NCBI RefSeq assembly: GCF_950295315.1
Contig: NC_080177.1
Coordinates: forward strand, 76,085,786 to 76,149,785
Source of the DNA: Erinaceus europaeus
Taxonomy: Eukaryota; Chordata; Mammalia; Eulipotyphla; Erinaceidae
DNA: 64,000 nucleotides
Direction: 5' to 3'
The translations under genes and the position numbers were made by a program. Position 1 is the stretch's first letter. Each line of letters begins with the position of its first letter. The notes beneath the pieces were generated by a model, which saw only the letters and a list, made by a program, of their open reading frames with translations, had not been told where the DNA came from and did no database searches. Shown in pieces: positions 55,701 to 64,000 of the stretch.

Positions 55701-55884
55701 AGAAAAAGAATAGCATTCACTAAGGTCTATTTCCTCTCTAACTTGAGTCCAGATCTCATAACCCTAATATCAGTCTGGATACAACAAATGACATTCAACG
55801 TTTTAACAACTGGGAGAAAGTCTAAGCTCACCAGATAAGGAAAGGTCTACTAAAGCTAGATAAAGGCAAGAGATTGGCTCACTT

Positions 55885-57180
55885 AAGGATAGCTCTTTTG
55901 GTCACTACCAGGCCATCCCATCATCTGGGGCCCTAGTTAGGGAATCCTTGGATTCTCCCATAGACAATATGGACCTAGACCTCTCTAATAGAGCCCTCTC
56001 GCCACCATCACTAGTCACTTCCATCAGGAACATCAACATAAGCCTTCTTGAGGGCCTCTCCAGGACCCTGCCCTCACTATGAAGTTGCAATGGTAGAGAC
56101 TGCCCCACTTTCCACTGGGAGGCCGGGTCACCCTACTCTGCCACTCGAGGAAGATAGGTCCTGAAATGAGTGCCACCTGGAATGTTCCCAGCTGTGACCA
56201 TGGACTGCGAGCTCAGACTGACAGGGACTCAGAGGTCACACAGGCTCCTGTGTTGACTATGAATAGATATAGGGCCCTGGATCAGGTGGATGGGATAAAC
56301 AATTAATTGTATTTATACATTTCTTCATATATGATAGCTACCTTCTACCCTAATCTAACTTTCTAGCCCTATTCTCAACTCTGACACCATCTTCACAGAC
56401 AATATTCTTAGTCCACCTGCATGTTAGCTATCAGGCTCAGGCAAAAACTACAAAAATAATATGTCCTTTGGAACATAACTAAAATATTCCTAGTTTCTCT
56501 ACAACCCAAGATCCCTAATTTCATCTTTCCTCTTCCAATGTTCTGGTTCCTGTTTATTAAACATTTTGTCCTGCTTTATATCTTTCAGCCACTAAGTTGT
56601 TGATGCTACCATGACACCATCCTGACTTCCTGGGAAGACAAACTTGCCAATATGTCCCAGAACCTCACTTCTCCAGAGCCCTGCCCTACTTGGGAAAGAC
56701 AGAAACAGGCTGGGGGTATGGACTGACCTGCCAGTGCCCTTCTCCAGTGAAGAAGCAATTATAGAAGCCAGACCTCCCACCTTCTGCACCCCATAAAAAA
56801 AAAATTTGATCCATATTCCAAGCAGGAGAGAAATGATAAAGGAAGATGACCAGAGGGCTCTGAATTCCAATTCCATCAGGACCCTGAGAGAGAAAAGAAA
56901 AAAAGAAAGGAAATTCAGAAGTAGTAATAGTGTAGGCATGACTTAGAAAGGAAGAGAAGAAAGGAAAATAATGGGGAAATATATATAAATATATACAGAT
57001 AGATAGATACTTATATAAATAATAGTCAGCCCATATATGTGCCCTTGGGAGAACTGCTGCAGTTTCCAATGGAAAGAATGTGGACACAGAACTCTGGTGG
57101 TAGGAAAGGCATGGAATTATACCCATTACCTCAGAATTTTGTAAGTTGGCATTAAATCAATAATAAAATAAAAAATAATA
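55885..57180 (+). mobile_element. Family X2, longest copy in the window
   Basis: Extends further 5' than other copies (ctaccaggccatcccatcat, ggggccctagttagggaatc) and then follows the shared order: agagactgccccactttcca, ggactgcgagctcagactga, tgacaccatcttcacagaca, gctatcaggctcaggcaaaa, ccagaacctcactt, attatagaagccagacctcc, attccaattccatcaggacc, gaactgctgcagtttccaat, ending ttgtaagttggcattaaatc. No ORF with recognised motifs. The true 5' end cannot be set from this window. Confidence 0.85.
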
Positions 57181-57589
57181 TCATGATATTTTCACTTTTC
57201 TGGATAGATACTTGCTCCTCTCTATGAACCTGAATGCAGAATCTCATACCTCCCCAGACCTACTGATTTTAAATATATATTTTGAATATAATGTGATCTC
57301 TGGATGATTTTAATTCAGTTTGTGAATTTCACTTTTTTTAGTTTGTGAATTCTTACTACAAATGACATAGAGAATTTGAAAATCATGATGACTATGAATT
57401 GGTGTAACTTTTGTAAAATTTTACCATCTTCACTGACAGATAACCAAAATAAGAAATGCAATATTGTGACAAGATCAGTTACTTCATGTTCTTTGTTTAA
57501 ATCAGTTATATTTCTAACTGAAATATCATATTTCCTGGATGGCTAGTTACATTAGGCATCTCTCCTTGCCCATGATCATTAATCATTAG
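57181..57589. other. Unique AT-rich sequence
   Basis: No element recognised. Confidence 0.4.
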
Positions 57590-57639
57590 AGGGATGCAAA
57601 TCAAAAACATAATGAACTATCACTTCATATCCATCAGGA

Positions 57640-57720
57640 TGCCCCCCCCCCTGAGGAACAAAGTCTAGGCAGCTCAGGATGGCTCCCCCCCCCCCCAGGA
57701 ACAAAGTCTAGGCAACTCAG
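57640..57720 (+). repeat. Two 38-bp units with poly-C
   Basis: Two copies of aggaacaaagtctaggca(g/a)ctc, each preceded by a run of 10-14 C and by ggatg. Confidence 0.85.
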
Positions 57721-57850
57721 GGTTGACACAGTAGCTAGAACTTTGGACTTAAAAACATCAAGTCCCCAGCGCAATCCCCAGCATCACATGTGCCAAAGTC
57801 ATGCTCCGATTCTCTCTCTCTGTCCAAAATAAATCAATCTTTTTTTAAAA
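57721..57850 (+). mobile_element. SINE-C/D-like insertion
   Basis: ttgacacagtagctagaact, agcgcaatccccagcatcac, tgtgccaaagtcatgctccg, tail caaaataaatcaatc. Confidence 0.75.
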
Positions 57851-58252
57851 AGAGTAGATGTGAGAAAGAAGGAGCCTCCATGGCTGTTAGTAGGAACAAT
57901 ATACAATGGTACGGCTACTATAGTAAAGAAATATGAAAATTTCTCACAAAATTAAAATAGAACTACCATCTATACGATCTAGCAGTCACACTTTTGAGAA
58001 TTTATTTTTAAAATTAGCATATGATTCTAGAGGAAATATTTGCACTTTCAAAAATCATTGCATCATTATTCCCAATAGGTAAGATGTGGAAATAATCTAA
58101 CTGCCCATAGACGTATGTATGCATGCATGTGTGAATGAATGAATGAACAAAACATGGGCTGTGCACACACTGTAATGTCCAGCCCTGAGAGAAAAGGAAA
58201 TTCTTCCAGTTGAAGCCACAAAGAATATTACAGGTGCAGCCAACCACTAACA

Positions 58253-58410
58253 AAAAAAAAAAAAAAATGCTTCATGCAATTTTTCCACTTTATTGGGGGC
58301 TTACTGGCTTACAGTATAGTAACTGACACACAGGCATTGTCTCTCATCTCCCCCATGATCAGGGTCTGCAAGACACCCTCTCCCCCAACCTAGGTCCCTT
58401 TCCATCACAT
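58253..58410 (-). mobile_element. L1 3' UTR fragment, minus strand
   Basis: tttattgggggcttactggc and ctcccccaacctaggtcc resemble the complement of the L1 3' UTR at 37503-37694. It lies inside the older L1. Confidence 0.55.
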
Positions 58411-58664
58411 GATCCCACTTCTATGAGGTATCAAAGTAAACAGATGCACAACACAGAGCAGACTGATGATTTCCAGGGACTGAGGGAAGAGTGAATGTAG
58501 ATGGGCCATTCAGCAAGTCTAAAACTTCACTTCTGTAAGCTGATGAAGCTCTAGAGACCTACTGCACAGCATTGTGCCTGTAACAACAGGACACCGGACA
58601 CTTAGAAAAAAAAATGTTAAGCAGGTAGGCCTCAACTTAAGTGTTTCTAACAAACATTTCCCCC

Positions 58665-58755
58665 CACCCTTTTATTAATTATTTAATAATGGTTTGCTAG
58701 AGTATATGATTCTTAGAAGGGTATGGTTCCACACCACACCATACCCACTACCAAA
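58665..58755 (-). mobile_element. Family X 3'-end fragment, minus strand
   Basis: tttattaattatttaataat and ggttccacaccacaccatac with caaagttctgagtacccc are the complement of the X 3' end. Confidence 0.65.
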
Positions 58756-59655
58756 GTTCTGAGTACCCCAACACAATTTCTTAAAAGCTTTATAACAGGG
58801 CATACTGTGTGATCATACTTACCTTTAGAAGTTATGCACAGAAGAATACAGGTCAAAATCACATATATAGTATTCATGATACATATATACATATAGCTAC
58901 ATGTTTTTCTTATTTGGAGGTCTATGTAAATATCCTTTCAGCAATGATTTACCAGACTCATAGTCAACTGCTTTCAGAACTTTTAGGATGTGTTTACTAC
59001 TTGTAATATTAATTACCAGTGGAGAAATATCTATTTGAAGTTCAAATGTGAAATAAATTCCTTCAGGCCTAAAATCTTATAAAACCAAAAAAAGATTTCC
59101 TAGTCTAAAACCATTCATATACAAAATAAGAAACTGTAGAAAGTAAGAATCTGATCTCTCATAAATAATTCAATTTCCATATGTATTTGAAACATTTTAT
59201 GCCAATGGTTATTTTCACCAAAAAAATCTATATTTTATGTTTAATAATTCAATTTGCATAATTCCTAAAGGATATATTTATCATCTTAATTTTCTTTTTA
59301 TTGAGAATATGCAGCTCTTTCTAAGTTGCACAAAGTCACCACAAGGGCCAGTGGCAACCTCTTAGGTAGCCCAGAACCCAGGAGACAACACTGCCAAAGG
59401 GTTCAGTGCCAGTACTGAGGCCAAAGTTTAGTATCTGAATCCACAGCAACCAGTAGGGTGATGCTGGGACCACACCTTCCACTCAGTATCTTAGTTTCCT
59501 CGTCTGCAACATGGGTCTAGTGCCTGGCATATCCCAAGTACTCGATAAATATCAGCTAGTACTATTACTATCCTAGGTATACTTTATAAAGTATGTTAAC
59601 ATTTTTCAACTCTCATATGCTTGCAACATGTGGTATTAGTGACCATTACTAAAGT
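58756..59655. other. Unique AT-rich sequence
   Basis: About 900 bp, no element or gene recognised. Confidence 0.45.
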
Positions 59656-59659
59656 TATT

Positions 59660-59816
59660 TGTTTTAATATTTATTTATTTATTTTGCCTTCTGATGTCCT
59701 TGTTTTGCCATTGTTGTGGTTGTTATTGTTGTTATTGATGTCATTGTTGTTAGATAGGACAGAGAGAAATTGAGAGAGGAGGGGAAAACAGAGAGGGGGA
59801 GAGAAGGATAGACACC
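59660..59816 (-). mobile_element. SINE-A 3' half, minus strand
   Basis: Tail and body complement only (ttgttgttattgatgtcatt, agataggacagagagaaatt, gatagacacctg). The head is missing where the L1 begins. Confidence 0.85.
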
Positions 59817-60260
59817 TGAGGACTTCCCTGAGACTCACCAAATGCAACTGTGAGTTTCCACTGCTACTGCCCTCAGAAGCAGGAGCAGCCACAGGCAGGC
59901 TGTGTGCTGACACCAGGGGACAGAGAACTAACCAGGAAACTCAGGAGAAGATCTAGACCTTGGTGGCTTAGCAGTGAGGCTATGAGAGAGTCTCTTTGCA
60001 TAACCACTGGATTATCACTGCCCCACCCTGCTTTATCTCTTGGTCAGGAGTCAGTGATTAAGCTAAGAAGCCTACTTATACTTTAAAAGCCCTTAGGCTC
60101 CCATAGCCTACAGGGAACAAAAAGAACAAAAGAGGCTTTTAAGCCACTGAGCTCCAAAACAGGGATTAAAATGCTATTGAAACAACTGTCAATTTCCAGG
60201 CAAGAGTGATCAGTAATTTGAAAATTACTGATAGAGGGACATCATAACACACTATATAGA

Positions 60261-60942
60261 ATGGTTAGACCAACAAGAAGAAATGTTGGAGAAATGAACG
60301 AGGACAAGAGTCCAGCTGAAAGCCCCCCAAAGGGTGAAGCACAAAATAATGAGGTCAACATCCAAACACTAATTAAGGAAATACTCACAGGAGTGAGTAA
60401 AGAGTTTGAAAGAATTATCATCAGAAATGCAGAAACAATAAATGAGACCCTGGAAGAAAGCACTAATTATCTCAAGGTTATTAGAGAGATGAAAACTGAA
60501 ATAGTTGAGCTAAGAATACACAACTAGCTGAGCAAGCTAAAACAGTATCAGAATAGGGTAACAAAATAGATGAACTCCAGAATTAGATAGAATTAGCAAC
60601 ATCGAAGATGAATTAGAAGCAACTAAAAAAGAAGTAAGAGATCTCAAAAAGAGATTAAGAGATACTGAAAAAAACAACAGAGACCTATGGGAAACTTCAA
60701 AAGAAATAATATACGCATTATTGGCTTACCAGAGGAAGAAAGAGAGGGAGGGGAAGAAAGCATTCTTCAGGACATAATAGCTGAGAACTTCTCTAATCTA
60801 GACAACATCAAAGACATAAAGGTTCAAGAAGCCCAGAGGGTCCCAAACAGAATTAACCCAGACTTACAGACACCAAGACACATAATATTTAAAATGGAAA
60901 GGAATAAGGATAAAGAAAGGATCCTGAAGTCTGCAAGATAAA
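60261..60942 (+). pseudogene. L1 ORF1, broken and 3'-deleted
   Basis: Starts MVRPTRRNVGEMNEDKSP at 60261. The coiled-coil part is open to a stop at 60525-60527 (ELRIHN then stop), the same place as the stop in the other L1. The RRM part follows in another frame from 60687 (NNIRIIGLPEEEREGG, VQEAQRVPNRINPD) and ends at [11 protein letters not shown], where about 80 C-terminal codons present in the 3.2-4.2 kb copy have been deleted. Confidence 0.87.
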
Positions 60943-61950
60943 CTAGAACTATTGGACATTTTCAGAGTCATTCATCCCAAGAAACTGGAATACACATTTT
61001 ACTTAAGTCCACATGGGTCATTCTCAAATATAGACCATATGTTAGACCACAAAGAAAGCATCAGCAAATTCAAGAGCATTGAAATCATCCCAAGCATCTT
61101 CTCAGACCACAGTGGAATTAAACTAGCACTTAACAATCAACAAAAGATTAGTAATAGTCCCAAAATCTGGAAGCTCAACAGTACACTACTTCACACACCA
61201 AAAGAAACCACTACCCAAACCAAGAGACCCCTTACAGAATGGGAGAAGATCTTTGCATGCCATACATCAGACAGGAGTTTAATAACCAAAATATATAAAG
61301 AGCTTGCCAAACTCAACAAAAAGAAAACAAATAACCCCATCCAAAAGTGGGGAGAGGACATGGACAGACTATTCACCACAGAAGAGATCCAAAAGGCTTA
61401 GAAACACATGAAAAAATGCTCCAAGTCTTTAATTGTCAGAGAAATGCAAATAAAGACAACAATGAGATACCACTTCACTCCTGTGATAATGTTATACATC
61501 AGAAAAGGTAACAACAGCAAATGCTGGAGAGATTGTAGGGTCAAAGGAACCCTCCTGCACTGCTGGTGGGAATGTAAATTGGTCCAACCTCTGTGGAGAA
61601 CAGTCTGGAGAACTCTCAGAATGATAGAAATGGACCTACCCTATGATCCTGCAATCCCTCTCCTGGGGATATATCCTAAGGAACCCAACACATCCATCCA
61701 AAAAGATCTATGTACATATATGTTCTAAGCAGCACAATTTGTAATAGCCAAAACCTGGAAGCAACCCAGGTGTCCAACAACAGATGAGTGGCTGAGCAAG
61801 TTGTGGTCTATATACACAATGGAACACTACTCAGCTATAAAAAATGGTGACTTCTCCGTTTTCAGCTGATCTTGGTTGGACCTTGAAAAATTCATGCTAA
61901 GTGATATACATCAGAAACAGGAGGATGAATATGAGATGATCTCAGGCAAA
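60943..61950 (+). pseudogene. L1 ORF2 remnants (endonuclease end and C-terminus)
   Basis: The frame at 60952-61401 joins two separated parts of ORF2: an endonuclease C-terminal part including [10 protein letters not shown] (the SDH motif of this nuclease family), and, from about 61200, the C-terminal part with [20 protein letters not shown] and [10 protein letters not shown]. After a stop the frame continues with [20 protein letters not shown] and [17 protein letters not shown], typical of the ORF2 C-terminus. The catalytic FADD-type reverse transcriptase region is absent, so no enzyme can be made. Confidence 0.88.
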
Positions 61951-62031
61951 AGTTGAAAAACAAGATCAGAAGAGAAAACACAAGTAGAACCTCAACTGGA
62001 ATTGGCATATTGCACCAGAGTAAAAGACTCT

Positions 62032-62055
62032 GGGGTGGGTGGGTGGGTGGGGGGA
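62032..62055 (+). other. G-quadruplex motif in L1 3' UTR
   Basis: GGGG-T-GGG-T-GGG-T-GGG-T-GGGGGG: five G runs with single-base loops on the sense strand, just upstream of the conserved agtgggggttgtattgttat part of the 3' UTR. Confidence 0.9.
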
Positions 62056-62205
62056 GAATACAGGTCCAAAAAGGATGACAGAGGAACTAGTGGGGGTTGT
62101 ATTGTTATATGGAAAACTGAGAAATGTTATGCATGTACAAACTATTATATTTACTGTTGAATGTAAAACATTAATTCCCCAATAAAGAAATTTTAAAAAA
62201 AAACA

Positions 62206-62729
62206 GCCTTCACAGAGACTTTGGTGTGAGTGAAGCCTGTCAATCAATGACACGCACTGCTCACAGCTTTGAAAGGATGGCTTTTTCATTCATCCCAGAG
62301 TCAGGCATACAAAACAAATACTTTAACTTGTCTTCTTGACCTCCATCTTGCCACTGATTTTTAGAAAAATCTAGTTCACGCATAATTGCTTCATTTGTTA
62401 AAATGCTAAATAATTAATATATACTGGCGAATAATACATAATTCCTGGCCTAAAGAATCTCCCATTAACAGAGGTAATTACTAGTGTGGATAATAATTTA
62501 CTACCTGTAACATCAGTAACTTTTTCTAGTCATTGCTGGAGGCTTCACATTGCAGAAAAAAGGTGACCAATTGGAGAAAAGACCAGCTTCAGGAAGAATC
62601 TCAACAGTAGTATTAGCTAACTTAATTGTTTGTTCCTTAGTCTATGATTGGTCTTTTTCTGGAACCTTAACTTGTACAATTGTTATTTTGGAGAAAGTAA
62701 AAAAATCTTTGAAAAACTTCATTAGAAAT
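62206..62729. other. Unique AT-rich sequence
   Basis: No element or gene recognised. Confidence 0.4.
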
Positions 62730-62738
62730 AGTACTTTG

Positions 62739-63095
62739 GGGGGTCAGGCGGTGACACAGTGGGTTAAGCGCATGTGGCGCAAAGCGCAGGGATCGGCGTA
62801 AGGATCCCGGTTCGAGCCCCCGGCTCCCCACCTGCAGGGGAGTCGCTTCACAGGCGGTGAAGCAGGTCTGCAGGTGTTTATCTTTCTCTCCCCCACTCTG
62901 TCTTCCCCTCCTCTCTCCATTTCTCTCTGTCCTATCCAACAACGAATAGCGTCAACAAGGGCAATAATAATAACCACAACGAGGCTACAACAACAAGGGC
63001 AACAAAAGGGGGAAAAAATGGCCTCCAGGAGCGATGGATTCATGGTGCAGGCACCGAGCCCAGCAATAACCCTGGAGGGAAAAAAAAAAAAAAAA
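62739..63095 (+). mobile_element. Best-preserved full-length SINE-A
   Basis: Complete from ggtcaggcggtgacacagtg to the 3' module (atggcctccaggagcgatgg, aaccctggaggg) and a 17-base A tail. Flanks aaatagtactttg (62726-62738) and aaaaagtactttg (63092-63104) match at 12 of 13. A good reference for the family. Confidence 0.95.
62752..62820 (+). promoter_or_regulatory. RNA polymerase III A and B boxes of SINE-A
   Basis: A-box-like tgacacagtggg at 62752-62763 and B-box ggttcgagccc at 62809-62819, placed as in a tRNA gene. They would drive polymerase III transcription of the SINE if active. Confidence 0.7.
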
Positions 63096-63104
63096 AGTAC
63101 TTTG

Positions 63105-63700
63105 TTGTTCTATTACGCATTGACAGGTTATTAAACTGTTGAAAATCTTCAAGAGGTTCCTGTCTAGTGTAAACATGCTATCCTAAGTACGTTATCATGT
63201 TCCAGTAACATGTCATTTTTCTCATGGAATTTAATTTTAAATCCCTATGTCTCAATACTCAATGCCTACATCTCACTACTATAAAAAAATAATGAATCTT
63301 AGCTGGAAAAAACAACTCAAGGGATTTCGGAAGAAACTCTCTGGGGTAAAACTGCCTGAGATTTTTTTCAACAAAGCAGCTTCTGCAGTTTGTGGCTTCT
63401 ATTACAAGAGAAGACGACCATGTGGACGTGGAGTCCTTCGGGGGAGACACTGATGTGGACAGTGGCAGAGACCTCCTGACCCACATGCCACACGTCTCTG
63501 ACGCTTTCCCAGAGAAGTGCTGTATCCTCCGCCATCATTCCAGGGGCTGCTGTCAGCCTCAGGGGCGTCAGTCAAGTCACCCCAGAAATCCCTAGAGAAA
63601 CCTGAATGCCACTTCAGCACACAGTCATTCTTCATCGGACTGAGCCTTCTGGATTTTTCTTTACTCACCCCCCCAACCACCTCCCAGTGATTACAAATAC
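63105..63700. other. Unique sequence with a GC-richer open block
   Basis: 63385-63600 is GC-richer than its surroundings and open in three overlapping frames (for example 63392-63595, containing EDDHVDVESFGGDTDVDSGR). I recognise no protein. Possibly a decayed exon or chance. Confidence 0.3.
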
Positions 63701-63704
63701 CAAC

Positions 63705-63835
63705 AGCTAACTATTTTTTCCTTTTTTATTAGTGATTTAATACTGATTTGTAAAATTATAAGATAACAGAAGTATCATTCATTCCACACCATTCCCACCA
63801 CCAGAGTCCCATGTCCTCATCTCCTCTGTTGGAAA
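63705..63835 (-). mobile_element. Family X2 3' end, minus strand
   Basis: tttattagtgatttaatact, cattccacaccattcccacc and accagagtcccatgtcctca are the complement of the X2 end. Confidence 0.8.
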
Positions 63836-64000
63836 CTGCTAACTACTTTATTCTTCATTCTCAACAGTTGTCTAACAAAGTGTTCCACAGTATGCTTTCA
63901 TTTCATTATCTTAATTTACCAGTTATTCCTTTGTTTTTCTTATATCATCTTTTGAGTTAGGAGGCATTTTTAAAGTAAAAGAAAGAGACCTGAAGACACT

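Larger units (their letters stand above)
57590..58560 (+). mobile_element. Old L1 ORF2 3' end, interrupted
   Basis: gatgcaaatcaaaaacataa, atagaactaccatctatacg, catcattattcccaatagg and tgatcccacttctatgaggt follow the order of L1 ORF2 C-terminal and 3' sequence. It is interrupted by a small tandem duplication and SINE-C (57640-57850) and by a minus-strand insertion (58253-58410). No frame survives. Confidence 0.75.
59817..62205 (+). mobile_element. Internally deleted L1
   Basis: A 2.4-kb L1 in place of the usual 6-7 kb. It has part of the 5' UTR (59817-60260), ORF1 (60261-60942), a short endonuclease remnant (about 60943-61195), the ORF2 C-terminal region (about 61200-61950), the 3' UTR with a G-rich motif and an A-rich tail at 62190-62205. 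Two internal deletions remove the end of ORF1 with the start of ORF2, and the whole reverse transcriptase. Both ends are kept, so these are not 5' truncations. Confidence 0.9.

Noticed and set aside
62752..62820. tRNA gene
   Set aside because: A and B boxes are present but the sequence does not fold as a full tRNA cloverleaf and continues into the SINE body.

Overview
Organism and type of DNA. This window looks like mammalian nuclear DNA, AT-rich, with no long uninterrupted coding region. The dominant repeats are tRNA-derived SINEs of the kind I know from erinaceid hedgehogs (ERI-type SINEs), so the best guess is Erinaceus europaeus or a close relative. That comes from recognising the SINE sequences, not from a database search. 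I could not support a single host protein-coding gene, RNA gene or CpG island. The window reads as intergenic or deep-intronic DNA shaped by retrotransposition and microsatellite growth.

Repeat vocabulary used below (labels are mine). SINE-A: tRNA-like head with ggttaagcgca and ggttcgagccc, body gaagcaggtctgcaggtgt, and a CAA/TAA-rich tail ending acaagggcaacaaaaggg, sometimes followed by a 3' module (atggcctccaggagca to ccctggaggc). SINE-B: head ggtggtggcacacctggtt, body gtggtgaagcagggctgcag, tail ctgtctctatccaataaata. SINE-C: about 145 bp, ctgggaggtggcacagtgga, ctctcaagcatgaggtcctg, tail ttctcataaataaataaa. SINE-D: about 130 bp, ggttatgcaaacagactctc, ccaccataagccagagctga. Family X: an unassigned retroelement of up to about 1.3 kb with two 3'-end subfamilies, X1 ending ctcttatcctatggttttgt and X2 ending ttttgtaaatcaatattaa. 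On the + strand, minus-strand copies appear reverse-complemented.

Layout. 0-5 kb: SINEs, an old L1 fragment, and a minus-strand L1 with 5' UTR, ORF1 and the start of ORF2. 5-9 kb: mostly unique. 9.5-11.7 kb: a SINE cluster, with one GC-richer unique block at 9.8-10.5 kb. 12.2-13.6 kb: a 1.4 kb CA-rich tandem array with higher-order structure. 14.4-19.5 kb: SINEs, a probable LTR whose TATA region is a TA microsatellite, a family X copy, a nested SINE and a target site used repeatedly at 18.6-19.1 kb. 20-29 kb: SINEs and a second X1 copy. 29-35 kb: unique sequence, X2 fragments, a degenerate 66-bp tandem array and SINEs. 35.6-39.9 kb: microsatellites (TA, GAA, GATA, CTCCCT) and two deep nests of elements. 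40.4-46 kb: three more family X copies and a solo LTR with six-base terminal repeats. 46.6-55.7 kb: SINEs and an X1 copy. 55.9-58.6 kb: the longest X2 copy and an old L1. 59.7-62.2 kb: an internally deleted L1 with a G-rich 3' UTR. 62.7-64 kb: a full-length SINE-A and the end of an X2 copy.

How the parts relate. L1 is presumably the source of the machinery. SINEs, L1 fragments and family X all end in A-rich tails, and several carry 9-16 bp target-site duplications. Many microsatellites sit exactly inside or at the tail of these elements. No bacterial-style system, CRISPR array or novel gene cluster is present. The most interesting material is the structure and history of the repeats.
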